Part shown: positions 47,701 through 56,070 of the stretch, in pieces
Layout: each line of letters starts with the position of its first letter
Numbering within the stretch: the first letter of the stretch is position 1
DNA from: Microbispora catharanthi
GTDB lineage: Bacteria; Actinomycetota; Actinomycetes; Streptosporangiales; Streptosporangiaceae
DNA length: 64,000 nucleotides
Direction: 5' to 3'
Assembly: GCF_006334915.2 (NCBI RefSeq)
Contig: NZ_VDMA02000003.1
Location: forward strand, 1-64,000
Notes under the pieces: generated by a model
Database searches by the model: none
Told to the model about the DNA's origin: nothing
Seen by the model: only the letters and a program-made list of their open reading frames with translations
Program-made: the position numbers and the translations under genes

Positions 47701-47880
47701 GTCCAAGGCATTGACGTCGGCCACCACGTCCTGGGACTGAGGGAAGAGGATGCCGGCCGCGTACTTGGTGATCGGCGGGTCTGTGATCGTCTCCCTCGTG
47801 GAACCGCTAGGTCCGATCAGGTCTTGCTCTAGCCGCGAAACCAGTTCCTGCCGAAACGCATAGTGCTTGTCGAAACTCAC
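44722..47880 (-). CDS. drmA: DISARM-type helicase DrmA
   Basis: About 1052 residues. Superfamily 2 motifs are WFPTGGGKTEAYLG (residues 440-453), IIQDELHLISG (640-650), STATI and GVDVDRLGLMVMMGQPQS followed by QATSRVGR. An insertion with four cysteines (CSWC and CGTPGC, 557-585) forms a likely zinc ribbon between the lobes. DrmA binds and moves on DNA, and with DrmB it forms the DISARM core. GTG at 47880 lies two bases after the stop of the UvrD-like gene, with GGTGGG as ribosome site. A longer frame to 47937 overlaps that gene and is less likely. Confidence 0.88.
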   Translation of the reverse strand: MSFDKHYAFRQELVSRLEQDLIGPSGSTRETITDPPITKYAAGILFPQSQDVVADVNALDEEPENKHQSEVPDPAITMANIRYPSSMGMTFSVDIRAADSILVEVEAARYVPETTLEERRGRTGTVAEGSWRREPLSIAPRRIRVSAAFQDQIPLADDLELFVRVRPADSNMVSAVTLALSNKHRSAAKTADRDAMAFFQPRITVRGADGAAPFVERPSLGLATDADEELNSYRLLYRHAPTFATGHGCAVEWQPSEVAINDMTSITSTGWIRTTFVPEHDLRLADSNPTIDVRRLGMHHLATSSDAEVVSALKALTAGYREWIRLRAAQAESIATESLRKTAREHLDRCNAACDRMEAGIELLADTADPIPMEAFRLTNQAMAMQRSRTEWLRSSVRKSTSPDDKEGVWRPFQIAFILLSLRGLAERESADRDIADVLWFPTGGGKTEAYLGLIAFSTFLRRLRDPKDGGGVTVLMRYTLRLLTVQQFERAALLMCCMERLRRDRTDRLGWSEISIGMWVGRGSTPNTLDEAKRSLRKLAKNEVVQEENPVQLRSCSWCGTALDHYNYKVSDDRLVIACGTPGCDFADGLPIHVVDEVIYAARPTLIIATADKFAGLPWKPEIGHLFNHFSAEPPPELIIQDELHLISGPLGTLAGLYETAVDLIGCRPKVVASTATIRRAVHQGRALFDRQVEQFPPPGLDARDSYFSVETAPSRKASRLYVGLMAPATSQASLMVRTYAALLHHAQAIEGDDAVRDAYWTLLGYFNSLRVLGGAKLQVQDDVNDRLDLLSEGLPQKRRDIGRDIELTSREPSSAIPGHLQDMATPLPDALGVILATNMISVGVDVDRLGLMVMMGQPQSTSEYIQATSRVGRKWPGLVVTLFNAARSRDRSHYENFTAYHSALYRQVEATSVTPFSARARDRGLHAVVVGLARLLIPMARPKEAAALIAEFEEDLRNHCDEILARVERVAGQTERDMAAKQIDEIIARWREAAEADPELKYGTYRQPGLLVDAGRWDESDDQLAYSFETLWSLRDVDVESTLYLDRGTR

Positions 47881-47882
47881 GC

Positions 47883-49679
47883 TTACCCACCAGTCCAGTC
47901 GAAACGCCCTAGTCCTCCGATTCGTGGCCGAAGCCATACACCTGACCAGCCAAGGCCAGCGTTGAGGCCGGCGGCCTCCCGTCCGATGACAGTCTCCACA
48001 TCGTCCACCCGAAGATCCTCGATGGATGGAGGCAGCTGGCGGCCCCGACCGGGAACGAGCGTCCGGAGCGCTCTGCCGAAAGAAGCCGTGGTCACGCCGA
48101 TGCGGTGGCCCTCATGCTCCACGATGTATTGGGGAGCCTCTTCAGAGGCACGTTCAGGCGCCGCAACGAACCTGACCAGATCACCGCTTCGCACCATGGT
48201 GGCCAGATAGTTCTGGATCTCTTGGGGATCTTGTACAAAGCCGACCGCGCCTGCGGGTTCCTCCGCATTCACATCCTCTGGACGTATTTCCATGCCCAGA
48301 TATCGCCCTGGCTTGAAGCCCAGTTCGGCCCACCGGCCGTCGTTTTGCCGTTTGAGATAACCAGCGGAGAGTTTGCCGACCGGTTTCACGTGCATCAGCA
48401 GGTCCCTTGGGCGGGTCATCGCCACATACATCAGACGTGCACGCTCGGCCTGCTCGATAGGGTCGTCGTCCGGTGCGTCACCTGGATCAACGAGAACGAC
48501 CTGATCGAACTCAATGCCTTTGACCCGATGGATAGTCGAGACGACGAGCTGCTCTGGAGGTTGCTGAGGGAAATCCCCGCCGAGCAGCAGTCTACGGACA
48601 GTCGTGAGATCGAGCGTCTCCCCACGGCGATTGGAATCCATACGGCGCAGGATCCGCCAGGCTTCTTCCGCGTCCATGCCGGCTTTGCTGACCACTGCCA
48701 GAACAGCGTCCTTGGTCGGCTGCTTGGAGTCGAGTTCGCGGAAGATCGCAGCGACCCACGACGGGATTACCTGATCCTGAGCCGAGCGTTGGAGGCGATG
48801 AGGCACGCCAAGCGCGTGAAGCCGCCGTGAGACCAGGAGAACCTCGTGGTTCGCACGGCAGAGCACCGCGGTTGGCACCACCACTCGTGACAGCACCGGC
48901 GCGGCCTGGTCCAGCGTACCGAGGGAATCGCCTTCCAGAAGCGCGGTCCGCAGCCCTCGTTGGATGGTGGCGAAGGGGGCGTCAACTGCACCCAGTGCGT
49001 CACCGAACGAGAGCGCTACCTCGGCCTCTGGCTCGCGGGCACGGAAGTTGCCGCGGAGAGAGATCTCCTCAAGCTCGGTTCCAAAGCTACTGCGCACGTA
49101 CTGATACAGCCGAGCCGCCCCGGCCAAGCGCTCCTGTGGATCGTCGAGTTGGAAGCCGTAAATGCCTTGGGCTGGATCGCCCAACAGGGTGAAGCCCTCA
49201 AGATCGGTCTCGAGAAGCGCCTGCACGAGCTGTGCTCGAACGCCGACCAGATCCTGGACTTCGTCCACTACCAGGTGCCTGACTTCACCTATCTGCTCCG
49301 CTCCCTCCGGATCCTCCTTGATCAGCCGAGTCGCCTCCCGGATGCGCTGATCGAAGCTCACGCGTTGCCAAGGACCGTCCGGCACGAGCTCCGACAAGAG
49401 CCAGGTCGCATAAGAGTCGAATGTTCGGACCTCGACCTGGGCGGCAGCACTGTCAAGCGCAACGAGCCTCTTCCTTATCTCACGGACCGCTGCGCGGGAG
49501 AAGCTCAGGACAAGAAGTTCTGATGGTTCCAGACCTTCCTCGTCGATGAGATACGCAAGACGGTGTATGAGCGAAAAGGTCTTGCCGCTACCTGCAGGAG
49601 CCGTCACCAGGAGACGAGCATCAGCCGGCTCTTCGATCAGCCGCTGCTGCGCCTCCGTCCAGTGCGCAGAATTGATCAT
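47883..49679 (-). CDS. UvrD/PcrA-like superfamily 1 helicase
   Basis: About 598 residues. Motifs: APAGSGKT (27-34), LVLSFSRAAVREI, HLVVDEVQDL, LGDPAQGIYGF, LRGNFRA, TIHRVKGIEFDQVVLV and YVAMTRPRDLLM. All are intact, so it should unwind DNA from a 3' end. It is shorter than typical UvrD (about 720). ATG at 49679 overlaps the stop of the giant fusion gene (ATGA), and the drmA start lies two bases after its own stop, so the three are translationally linked. It is not a standard DISARM component to my knowledge. Confidence 0.87.
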   Translation of the reverse strand: MINSAHWTEAQQRLIEEPADARLLVTAPAGSGKTFSLIHRLAYLIDEEGLEPSELLVLSFSRAAVREIRKRLVALDSAAAQVEVRTFDSYATWLLSELVPDGPWQRVSFDQRIREATRLIKEDPEGAEQIGEVRHLVVDEVQDLVGVRAQLVQALLETDLEGFTLLGDPAQGIYGFQLDDPQERLAGAARLYQYVRSSFGTELEEISLRGNFRAREPEAEVALSFGDALGAVDAPFATIQRGLRTALLEGDSLGTLDQAAPVLSRVVVPTAVLCRANHEVLLVSRRLHALGVPHRLQRSAQDQVIPSWVAAIFRELDSKQPTKDAVLAVVSKAGMDAEEAWRILRRMDSNRRGETLDLTTVRRLLLGGDFPQQPPEQLVVSTIHRVKGIEFDQVVLVDPGDAPDDDPIEQAERARLMYVAMTRPRDLLMHVKPVGKLSAGYLKRQNDGRWAELGFKPGRYLGMEIRPEDVNAEEPAGAVGFVQDPQEIQNYLATMVRSGDLVRFVAAPERASEEAPQYIVEHEGHRIGVTTASFGRALRTLVPGRGRQLPPSIEDLRVDDVETVIGREAAGLNAGLGWSGVWLRPRIGGLGRFDWTGG

Positions 49680-52600
49680 TGGGTCTTCCACAGGTATTCG
49701 AACTGGCGGAACGCCAATTCCTCGCCATACTGTGCGATGTTGTCAGCGACGTTGATGATCAGACACTCATCCTTGCCCCCGTTCAAACGCCCACGCAACC
49801 CTCGTCCGATCATCTGCTGATACACATTAGGGCTGTAAGTGGGGCGAGCCACAATCACCGCTCGTGTCGCAGGCGCGTCGAAGCCTTGGGAGAGAACGTT
49901 GTAGTTGGTGAGGACTCGAATGCCCCGATTCTTGAACTGTTCGATGACATATCGCCGCTGGCCAAGGTCGGTGTCACCTGACACCGCGGCGGCCGTAACC
50001 CCCCTGCGGTTGAGAAGGGCCGCCATGGCCTGGGCATGGTTGACCGAAGTGGCGAAGAGCAGGATCTGCCAGTCATCTGGCAGGGCAAGAATCTTGTCGA
50101 TAAGGATTCGATTGCGGGCACTGTCGAGGCCAAGCCGCTCCTCCGCCGTTGGAGGAAGGCGGCGCAGTTGTTGCAGCGTGTCACGCTCACGAGCAGTGAG
50201 GTCGAGCGTCGCGCCTGGTAGCTCCTCATGCCTGACGCGAGCCAGCACGCCGAGCTCCTGTAGCGTCCGGTACGGCTGAGGGCCCAGGATCTCAGTGCCG
50301 TCCCGATTGTGATCGAGCCTGTTCCTTCCGTACCGGGCAACCAAACGTTCGGTTTCTACTGTGTTCGCTCCGCGGAAGGGCGTCGCGCTCAAACCGATGA
50401 GTGGGCAGCGGGATCGATGCGGAGTCAGCCCCAGAGCAGCCAGCACCTGCGTGTAACGAGGGCTGATTGACGTGTGAGCCTCATCGACGATAACGGCCTG
50501 AGCCCCTCGTAACCATGCATATTCATGGGTTTCGATGATCTTTTCTAGCTTGGCGTCGGTTGCGACAACGAGGTGATAGCCCTCCACAACGGGGTCAGCC
50601 TCGTTCGTGCTCCACAGCCTGCTGATGGTCAGCTGCTGTGACGGGCCGGTATGGCGCCAGATTGACTGCCAGTTCTGCACGGCCTGCTCACACAGCTCCT
50701 CCGTCTGAGCCACCCAGAGAACCGGAACCGAGATCGCCTCAGGTGGAAGTGCCCGCAGCCGTCGGATGAGAGCCTCGACGGCCACCCGCGTCTTACCTGC
50801 CCCTGTGGGGAGACTGACCATTCCTCGTTGTGCTGGCCGGCTCTGTAGCACCTCCAGGATTCGTCCGACCATGAGCTCCTGGTACTCGTGGAGGGGTGGG
50901 AAGTCCACCGGACCCTGGACAGTTAGCAAGGGCTCAAGCCCTGGCTGCCGGAACCCGGCGTACTCCGCAGGAAAGCCAAGATCGGAGACAAACGCCTTGG
51001 CCTGATGACTGCCAGCCATCTGGACTGGCACCGGGAAGCCCCTTTCCTCCAACTCCTGCCGGAACTCACGCAGCACACCGGGGCCATGAACGGCCATCGC
51101 GAGTTCGGCAATGCCTCGATCGTCAATCGGCCCTTCCTCGGACTCGACAGCATCGATGAGGCCGTAGGGCAATCGTTCACGGAGCACGTCACCACCGAGC
51201 ATGGCCACCAGCTTGTCCCGTAGGTCCGGCATTTGCCGGACCTTGACGATCTGCTGGTCTCGCTGGACGTCCTTACGGTGCCGAAGCACCTCTCGGCAGC
51301 GCTCTTCCGACAGCCCGAGTCTAAGTAGGTGGTTCAACTCCCTCAGCAGGGCCAGATCGTCCCCGAGGTCATGCCAGAAGATGGTGTCCTCACGCCGGCC
51401 GATGTCCACCGGTTCCGAGGTCTGGCCGGATGGGGTACGGACGAGCTGATCCAACTCGTCGCACCGCACGAGGGCGAGACCTCGCAGAGGGCGCCCAGGC
51501 TCGAACTTGAGCTGAGGAAACACGTCTTCAAGGGGAGTCGGCTCACCCTGTCGGGTCGCGCGCAATTCAGTGATGTAGACCTCATCAAAGGTCTTCATCC
51601 CCCATGCGTCCACGAGCACTGCGACATCATCTGACTGCGGGACCAGGATCGCGGCCATGCCACCGGCTTGCAGACGCCGGTACTGCATAGGATCCGCAGT
51701 GGCGACCACGTCCCCTGGAGGAGAGGACACCCACTCAGAGCCCTGCTGGCAGCGAATTTTCGGAGGCGCGCTCAATTGCGTCGCCGCAACCGCGTACAGG
51801 CTGCCCAGCTCTATGTGATTCTCACTCGAAAGTGCGTCTTTCAGAAGGGAGAACCACAGAACCCCCTTGATGGCTTCCAACGTGTTGGGCAGTCCGAGAG
51901 CACGAGCTAGACCTGGGTCCACGTCGGCGACCGGCAGGACGCGAGCGTACTCCTCTAAGCCCGGGCCCACACAGTCGGCAATACGGCGGATGCCCATCGA
52001 AGTGGCCAGCCTGCCGTTTTGTTCAATAACCCAGATCAACGGCGACGGTATGGATAGCGGGGTTTCATTCGAGCGAGTCAGCGCGTAGACGGTCCAGGTC
52101 GTCACCAATCCTTCAGAAGGGAGCTGCTGGATGTAACGAGCGCGCGCACCGGGCGTAAGGCCGTACAACAGACCCAAATGGCCAGCGGGATGAGGACCTG
52201 TGACTACGATCTTACCTGCCTGAGGCCTTCGGACATCTGGCGGCAAAGCCTTGTAGTACCGCTCAATCATGCTCGACCGGTAGTCGTCGTACCACGAGGC
52301 AGAGGATGGATCCACGCCGGTGCTGGGGCTGTCGGACATGCCGAGGAGGCGGAGCATCCTCATGTCATCGTGATGGAAGTCCTCATCAACCACGAAGTCA
52401 CCGTCGTCAGGGCTTCCGGAAGGAATGACGGCGCCGGGAAGAAGGAGCTGGCTCAGCCGCTTGTATGTCCCATAGCGGTTGCGGACTTTGAGTTGTGTGC
52501 TCACGCCTTGGCTCGTCAGGTGTTCCACTGCCCGCTCCGCCCCGGTCTGCCGTGCGAGTAGCCAGAAGCGATCCCAGTCGGCGTTTCGGTAGGAGACAAA

Positions 52601-54391
52601 GCCTCCGGAGACGGCAGCAGCGAGGCGGCCAAAGGCGTCGGCCTCTCGAATGCCGAGAATGTCAAGGAATCGAGATGTCGCGGAGTCGTTCTCCAAATCG
52701 GAGTCGACGTAAACAGTGACTTCACTGGACGGGTCCATGGACGTGCGCCTGAACACGCGGTCCCCCTGTGGGGGAACCATTCGTCCACTTGCCGTCCTGA
52801 GAATGGCCGACTCGCGTGCCTGTTCCGCGTACGGATGTCCCTCTGCGACCATCTCCGCCACGATGGACAGTGCTACGGCAGAGGCAGCGACAGTTCCGTC
52901 GGAGACCAGTGCCTCCAGCCACTCCTGGACGCTACTCACCCTGGCGCCGGCCGACTCAATCAACGACTCGGCGCGGGCTCGGCGGGTCGCAGAGCTCTCA
53001 ACCGTGGAATGGCACCAGTTGGTTGGACGACCCGGGTAGCCAGCCCATCTCTCGACCCAGGTCTTCCAATGTCTGTCATCTGCCGCTGCGCCCCGAGGGT
53101 GGATCTTGATCGCGCTCGGGCGCTGGAATCTGCCCAATTGATCAGGCAGAGAGGGGTTTCGCGTGGCCTCCTCGTGGACGCAATTGGTAAGCAACGCGTC
53201 TGCCCAGTTCCGCGTCTCTCGTCCACGTGCCGTCATGAGCGACAGAGGTCGTGCCGGGTCTTCCGGGGTAGAAAGCGCGGGAAGCGAGGCCACAACGAGG
53301 CGGGCGGCCTCTTTCATCAGAGCTTCATTGAAACGGTTTCCCTCAAGAAGATGTTGGCGATCCTCATTGGTTTTCCACGCGGCGTTCAAGACTCCGCGGA
53401 GGGTGGTCGCATACGTAGTGGGGAAGAATGCCCAGAACTCCCCCAGCTCCCGTTCCCGAGACCCGGAAGACGGAACTGCCCACGCTATGGGCACCTCGAC
53501 ACGGTTACGATACTCACCGGCATCGGCCCAGGCTTCGTCAGGGGGCTGGAAACTGCTCTCGAAAACCGCCCACTCTTCGGATACGTACTCGCCATCGCTC
53601 TCGCGAACCCTCAGCGACCGACGGTGGCCCTCGCCGCTAACACTGATCTCCCTGAGTTTGGAAGCCTGCCTGTTCTCCAAGACTACCTGGCCGGCATGCG
53701 GGGAAAAGACGGCAAAGACTGCAGGAAAGAGTTCGAGGTCCTCAGCAAGGCGAGTAGCGTGGTCATGCGTCGCCAGTGGAAGCTTGATCACCGTCGAGGC
53801 CCAGGTCATCAATTCATCAAGCGTCTTATCCGCAGCGCGTTCCTTCTTAGCATCGAGGAGGTGAGCGATGCGGAGCACAGGAGTGGGGCCCGTCCCAGGA
53901 ACACGTTCCCGGATGCGTTGAGCAGACAGCGTGGCGGACCAACCGAAGGACCCGCTACGGCTGAAGAACTGGGGCTGATCGGAGACGCTCAACACAGATT
54001 TGAAGCCGAGGCCGAACCGTCCGATCTCCGCACCCTTCTTACGCGACAGGTGCGAGGCGAGGATCGTTCCAACTCCGGATGGCGTAACCGGCCTACCACG
54101 GTTCGCGCAGTAAAGCGTGTCCGCCGTCAGGACAACGTGAATGAGACCGTTGGGCGTTTTCCGGAGCTCGTCGGCGCCGTTCTGAATCAGCTCATACAGC
54201 TGTCGGTGCCCGTAGCCGCCCTCCTTAACGGAGCGCTCGATGTTCGCGTGCTCCTCGATCAGAGCGGAGTTTGCCTCGTACGACTGGAGGCAGGCTTCTG
54301 ACTGTTGGAGGACGACCTGCGAGACAGGGCTGTCCGCGCCGGCCCAGTCGGAGGGGCCAGCCGCGAACTTGTCCTCGTCTGGATCGACCAC
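49676..54391 (-). CDS. Hsp90-type (GHKL) ATPase fused to a superfamily 2 helicase
   Basis: About 1571 residues. The N-terminus holds a sacsin/Hsp90-like ATP site: QLYELIQNGADEL (65-76, with Asn71 and Asp74), DTLYCANRGRPVT and GRFGLGFKSVLS (124-135). About 900 residues of unrecognised sequence follow. The C-terminal 400 residues are a DEAD/DEAH helicase: SLPTGAGKTRVA (about 1195), VIVDEAHTS (about 1300), GLSATPFRG and QQMIGRGLRGR. Two ATP-driven modules in one chain suggest a large conformational machine that senses and remodels DNA. GTG at 54391 is 11 bases after GGAG, though an upstream GTG at 54418 is possible. Known DISARM operons do not, to my knowledge, contain this fusion. Confidence 0.85.
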   Translation of the reverse strand: MVDPDEDKFAAGPSDWAGADSPVSQVVLQQSEACLQSYEANSALIEEHANIERSVKEGGYGHRQLYELIQNGADELRKTPNGLIHVVLTADTLYCANRGRPVTPSGVGTILASHLSRKKGAEIGRFGLGFKSVLSVSDQPQFFSRSGSFGWSATLSAQRIRERVPGTGPTPVLRIAHLLDAKKERAADKTLDELMTWASTVIKLPLATHDHATRLAEDLELFPAVFAVFSPHAGQVVLENRQASKLREISVSGEGHRRSLRVRESDGEYVSEEWAVFESSFQPPDEAWADAGEYRNRVEVPIAWAVPSSGSRERELGEFWAFFPTTYATTLRGVLNAAWKTNEDRQHLLEGNRFNEALMKEAARLVVASLPALSTPEDPARPLSLMTARGRETRNWADALLTNCVHEEATRNPSLPDQLGRFQRPSAIKIHPRGAAADDRHWKTWVERWAGYPGRPTNWCHSTVESSATRRARAESLIESAGARVSSVQEWLEALVSDGTVAASAVALSIVAEMVAEGHPYAEQARESAILRTASGRMVPPQGDRVFRRTSMDPSSEVTVYVDSDLENDSATSRFLDILGIREADAFGRLAAAVSGGFVSYRNADWDRFWLLARQTGAERAVEHLTSQGVSTQLKVRNRYGTYKRLSQLLLPGAVIPSGSPDDGDFVVDEDFHHDDMRMLRLLGMSDSPSTGVDPSSASWYDDYRSSMIERYYKALPPDVRRPQAGKIVVTGPHPAGHLGLLYGLTPGARARYIQQLPSEGLVTTWTVYALTRSNETPLSIPSPLIWVIEQNGRLATSMGIRRIADCVGPGLEEYARVLPVADVDPGLARALGLPNTLEAIKGVLWFSLLKDALSSENHIELGSLYAVAATQLSAPPKIRCQQGSEWVSSPPGDVVATADPMQYRRLQAGGMAAILVPQSDDVAVLVDAWGMKTFDEVYITELRATRQGEPTPLEDVFPQLKFEPGRPLRGLALVRCDELDQLVRTPSGQTSEPVDIGRREDTIFWHDLGDDLALLRELNHLLRLGLSEERCREVLRHRKDVQRDQQIVKVRQMPDLRDKLVAMLGGDVLRERLPYGLIDAVESEEGPIDDRGIAELAMAVHGPGVLREFRQELEERGFPVPVQMAGSHQAKAFVSDLGFPAEYAGFRQPGLEPLLTVQGPVDFPPLHEYQELMVGRILEVLQSRPAQRGMVSLPTGAGKTRVAVEALIRRLRALPPEAISVPVLWVAQTEELCEQAVQNWQSIWRHTGPSQQLTISRLWSTNEADPVVEGYHLVVATDAKLEKIIETHEYAWLRGAQAVIVDEAHTSISPRYTQVLAALGLTPHRSRCPLIGLSATPFRGANTVETERLVARYGRNRLDHNRDGTEILGPQPYRTLQELGVLARVRHEELPGATLDLTARERDTLQQLRRLPPTAEERLGLDSARNRILIDKILALPDDWQILLFATSVNHAQAMAALLNRRGVTAAAVSGDTDLGQRRYVIEQFKNRGIRVLTNYNVLSQGFDAPATRAVIVARPTYSPNVYQQMIGRGLRGRLNGGKDECLIINVADNIAQYGEELAFRQFEYLWKTQ

Positions 54392-54477
54392 TGAGGCTCG
54401 CTCTCCTTGCGAATACACACTCGTTGGCGTAGGACCCTACGCCAACCGCGAGGGCAGACAAAAGCGTAGGACTGGAC

Positions 54478-55134
54478 CTAAGCCTCAAGATTCGCGAGCC
54501 GATAGTGCCCAGGTGGGACATCGGGGTCGTCGTCATGCGACTGAATGAGCCACCCCTGATCAATGAGCTCCCGGACCTCCTGCCGCCACGTGGGTGTCTT
54601 GGCGACACGTTCGAGCTGCTGCGGGCTTGCCGGCCAAGGGCTGATGTGAAGGAGATACTCGATCAGTCGCTCTGCAGGGCTTCCGCCACCGATCGACTCG
54701 ATGGTTTCCTCGCTTGAAGCCACGGCCTCGTCCAGCTGGGACACGGTGAGCCGGTAAGGGGCGCCGGCGCCTGCTCCCAGGGTTTCGATGTCCCAGCCAA
54801 CCTGGCGAAGTTCCCTGATGCGTCGCGCCCATGCACGGATCGCCGCGACCCCCTCTAGCTGATGCGGCGAGAGAGCCTCCCCCGGGTGATTACGGAAGTA
54901 GAGGAGAAGTGCCGTTCGGGCACCGCCGAGAAGGTCTTGACGTACTTCGGCCAAGGCCTCCCTTGACTCGGCGAGATGAGTCCCGACTCGGGCTGCTGTC
55001 TCCAACCACTCCTGTGGTTTCAGCTCCTCCCGAGGAGCGGCCTGCACGATGGCGAGGGCGTCCTTGAGCGACTTTTCGAGCCGTGCGAGCTCCACACGCT
55101 GTCGCCCGTGGGTGTTTCCGCCTGACACTGCCAT
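54478..55134 (-). CDS. protein with tandem winged-helix domains
   Basis: The protein has 218 residues. After a helical N-terminus (about 10-70) come two similar units, LLLYFRNHPGEALSPHQLEG to PYRL (about 75-130) and LIEYLLHISPWPASPQQLER to GHYRL (about 155-215). Each is a winged-helix with the pattern of HNH-nuclease-associated DNA-binding modules, but no nuclease motif is present. It is likely the DNA-recognition or regulatory subunit of the downstream machinery. It is the first gene of the minus-strand defence operon, separated by 86 bp from the giant fusion gene. Confidence 0.75.
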   Translation of the reverse strand: MAVSGGNTHGRQRVELARLEKSLKDALAIVQAAPREELKPQEWLETAARVGTHLAESREALAEVRQDLLGGARTALLLYFRNHPGEALSPHQLEGVAAIRAWARRIRELRQVGWDIETLGAGAGAPYRLTVSQLDEAVASSEETIESIGGGSPAERLIEYLLHISPWPASPQQLERVAKTPTWRQEVRELIDQGWLIQSHDDDPDVPPGHYRLANLEA

Positions 55135-55583
55135 AATTCACTTAACCCTTAGGTCCGAGACGGCTAGCGGATTCCCCGGTCTTTGGGGGAATTACTGAGG
55201 CCGCGGCACGCCAACGCAGAGCCAGGTGACTTGTTGTCGAGAAACATGGCTCGTTGTTGTGGCGTCACGCAATCCAGTTAGGCGGTCCGGCCTTCAGGCT
55301 TCTAGCTCATCCGGGCAGAACATTTGGTGCCCTTGAGGAACACCTGCCCTGCAGACTAGATGGTCATCGCAAGAGATGTCAAGACATGGTAATTCGGACG
55401 CCACGCATGATGGGTCACATGGGGCAAAGATACACAAAATGGGCATGCGGCCCTAACAACCGCTTAGGGGGTTGCTGTATGCCACAAGGTGTATCTAGGG
55501 CATATTCCGTGATCACCTCTTGTGCCCACTTTCCAGGTAGGCCATCCTGAACGCATCCACGGTTTCGCCGGGGGCGACTGTGG
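55135..55583. other. 449 bp non-coding region inside the defence island
   Basis: This is the start region of the minus-strand defence operon. It holds two inverted repeats: ATTCCCC/GGGGAAT at 55171-55177 and 55186-55192, close to the operon start, and a nested structure at 55442-55483 with GGCAT/ATGCC outer arms and CCCTAA/TTAGGG inner arms. The composition is clearly more A/T-rich than the chromosome average here. No protein-coding frame with a ribosome site was found. A regulatory RNA is possible. Confidence 0.45.
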
Positions 55584-55751
55584 ATGATGCGGAACCATAA
55601 TGCCATTGCACAGGGGTACCTGCGTGCGCTGCCGGACGAGCGTAAGCCGAAAGTGGTGTACTACAAGAACCTCGACACCAATGGCAAAATAGTGATCCAG
55701 AGAGAAGGGTGTTGGTGTAGAGCCATGATGATTCCGTGCCGGGGAGCTTGA
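55584..55751 (+). CDS. small ORF, unknown function
   Basis: 55 residues from ATG 55584: an N-terminal MRNHNAIAQGYLRALPDE, then a strand-like KVVYYKNLDTNGKIVIQREG and a Cys pair (CWC). A GGGGGCGA stretch precedes it. It is short, yet the ordered mix of residues and synonymous-looking codons suggests a real product or the 3' part of an older gene. It overlaps the next small ORF by 16 bp in another frame. Confidence 0.4.
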   Translation: MMRNHNAIAQGYLRALPDERKPKVVYYKNLDTNGKIVIQREGCWCRAMMIPCRGA

Positions 55752-56020
55752 AGCGCCGATTCGGCGCAGCGCGTAAGACCATTCAGCCCACTGTTGGAGT
55801 CGCGGGGTACTCCCTGACTTCCCTCTTATCAGGCGCACCACTGCCATCCGTATGGGCGCTCCTTGTTGTCGGCCTGGCGTGCGCAATCCCCGAGACCGTC
55901 GAGAAGATTGCCTATCTATGGCTGGGGAGCATGCTAATCAGGAGGTTCCCGAAGCAAAGCGGCGCCAAGGATTACATCGCGATGTGTCGCGAGCTTTTTA
56001 AGCGATCGCGAGGCGATTAG
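55736..56020 (+). CDS. small membrane protein, unknown function
   Basis: 94 residues from GTG 55736, or shorter from the TTG at 55748. A basic start (KRRFGAARKTIQ) precedes hydrophobic stretches at about 22-50 (SLTSLLSGAPLPSVWALLVV) and about 56-70, and the end is basic (MCRELFKRSRGD). No family was recognised. It lies on the plus strand between two minus-strand parts of the defence island. The start has no clear ribosome site, so its extent is uncertain. Confidence 0.45.
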   Translation: MPGSLKRRFGAARKTIQPTVGVAGYSLTSLLSGAPLPSVWALLVVGLACAIPETVEKIAYLWLGSMLIRRFPKQSGAKDYIAMCRELFKRSRGD

Positions 56021-56070
56021 GGGAAGCGTTCACAACTCCGGCGAGACTCCCTAATATCTCCCCGAATTGG

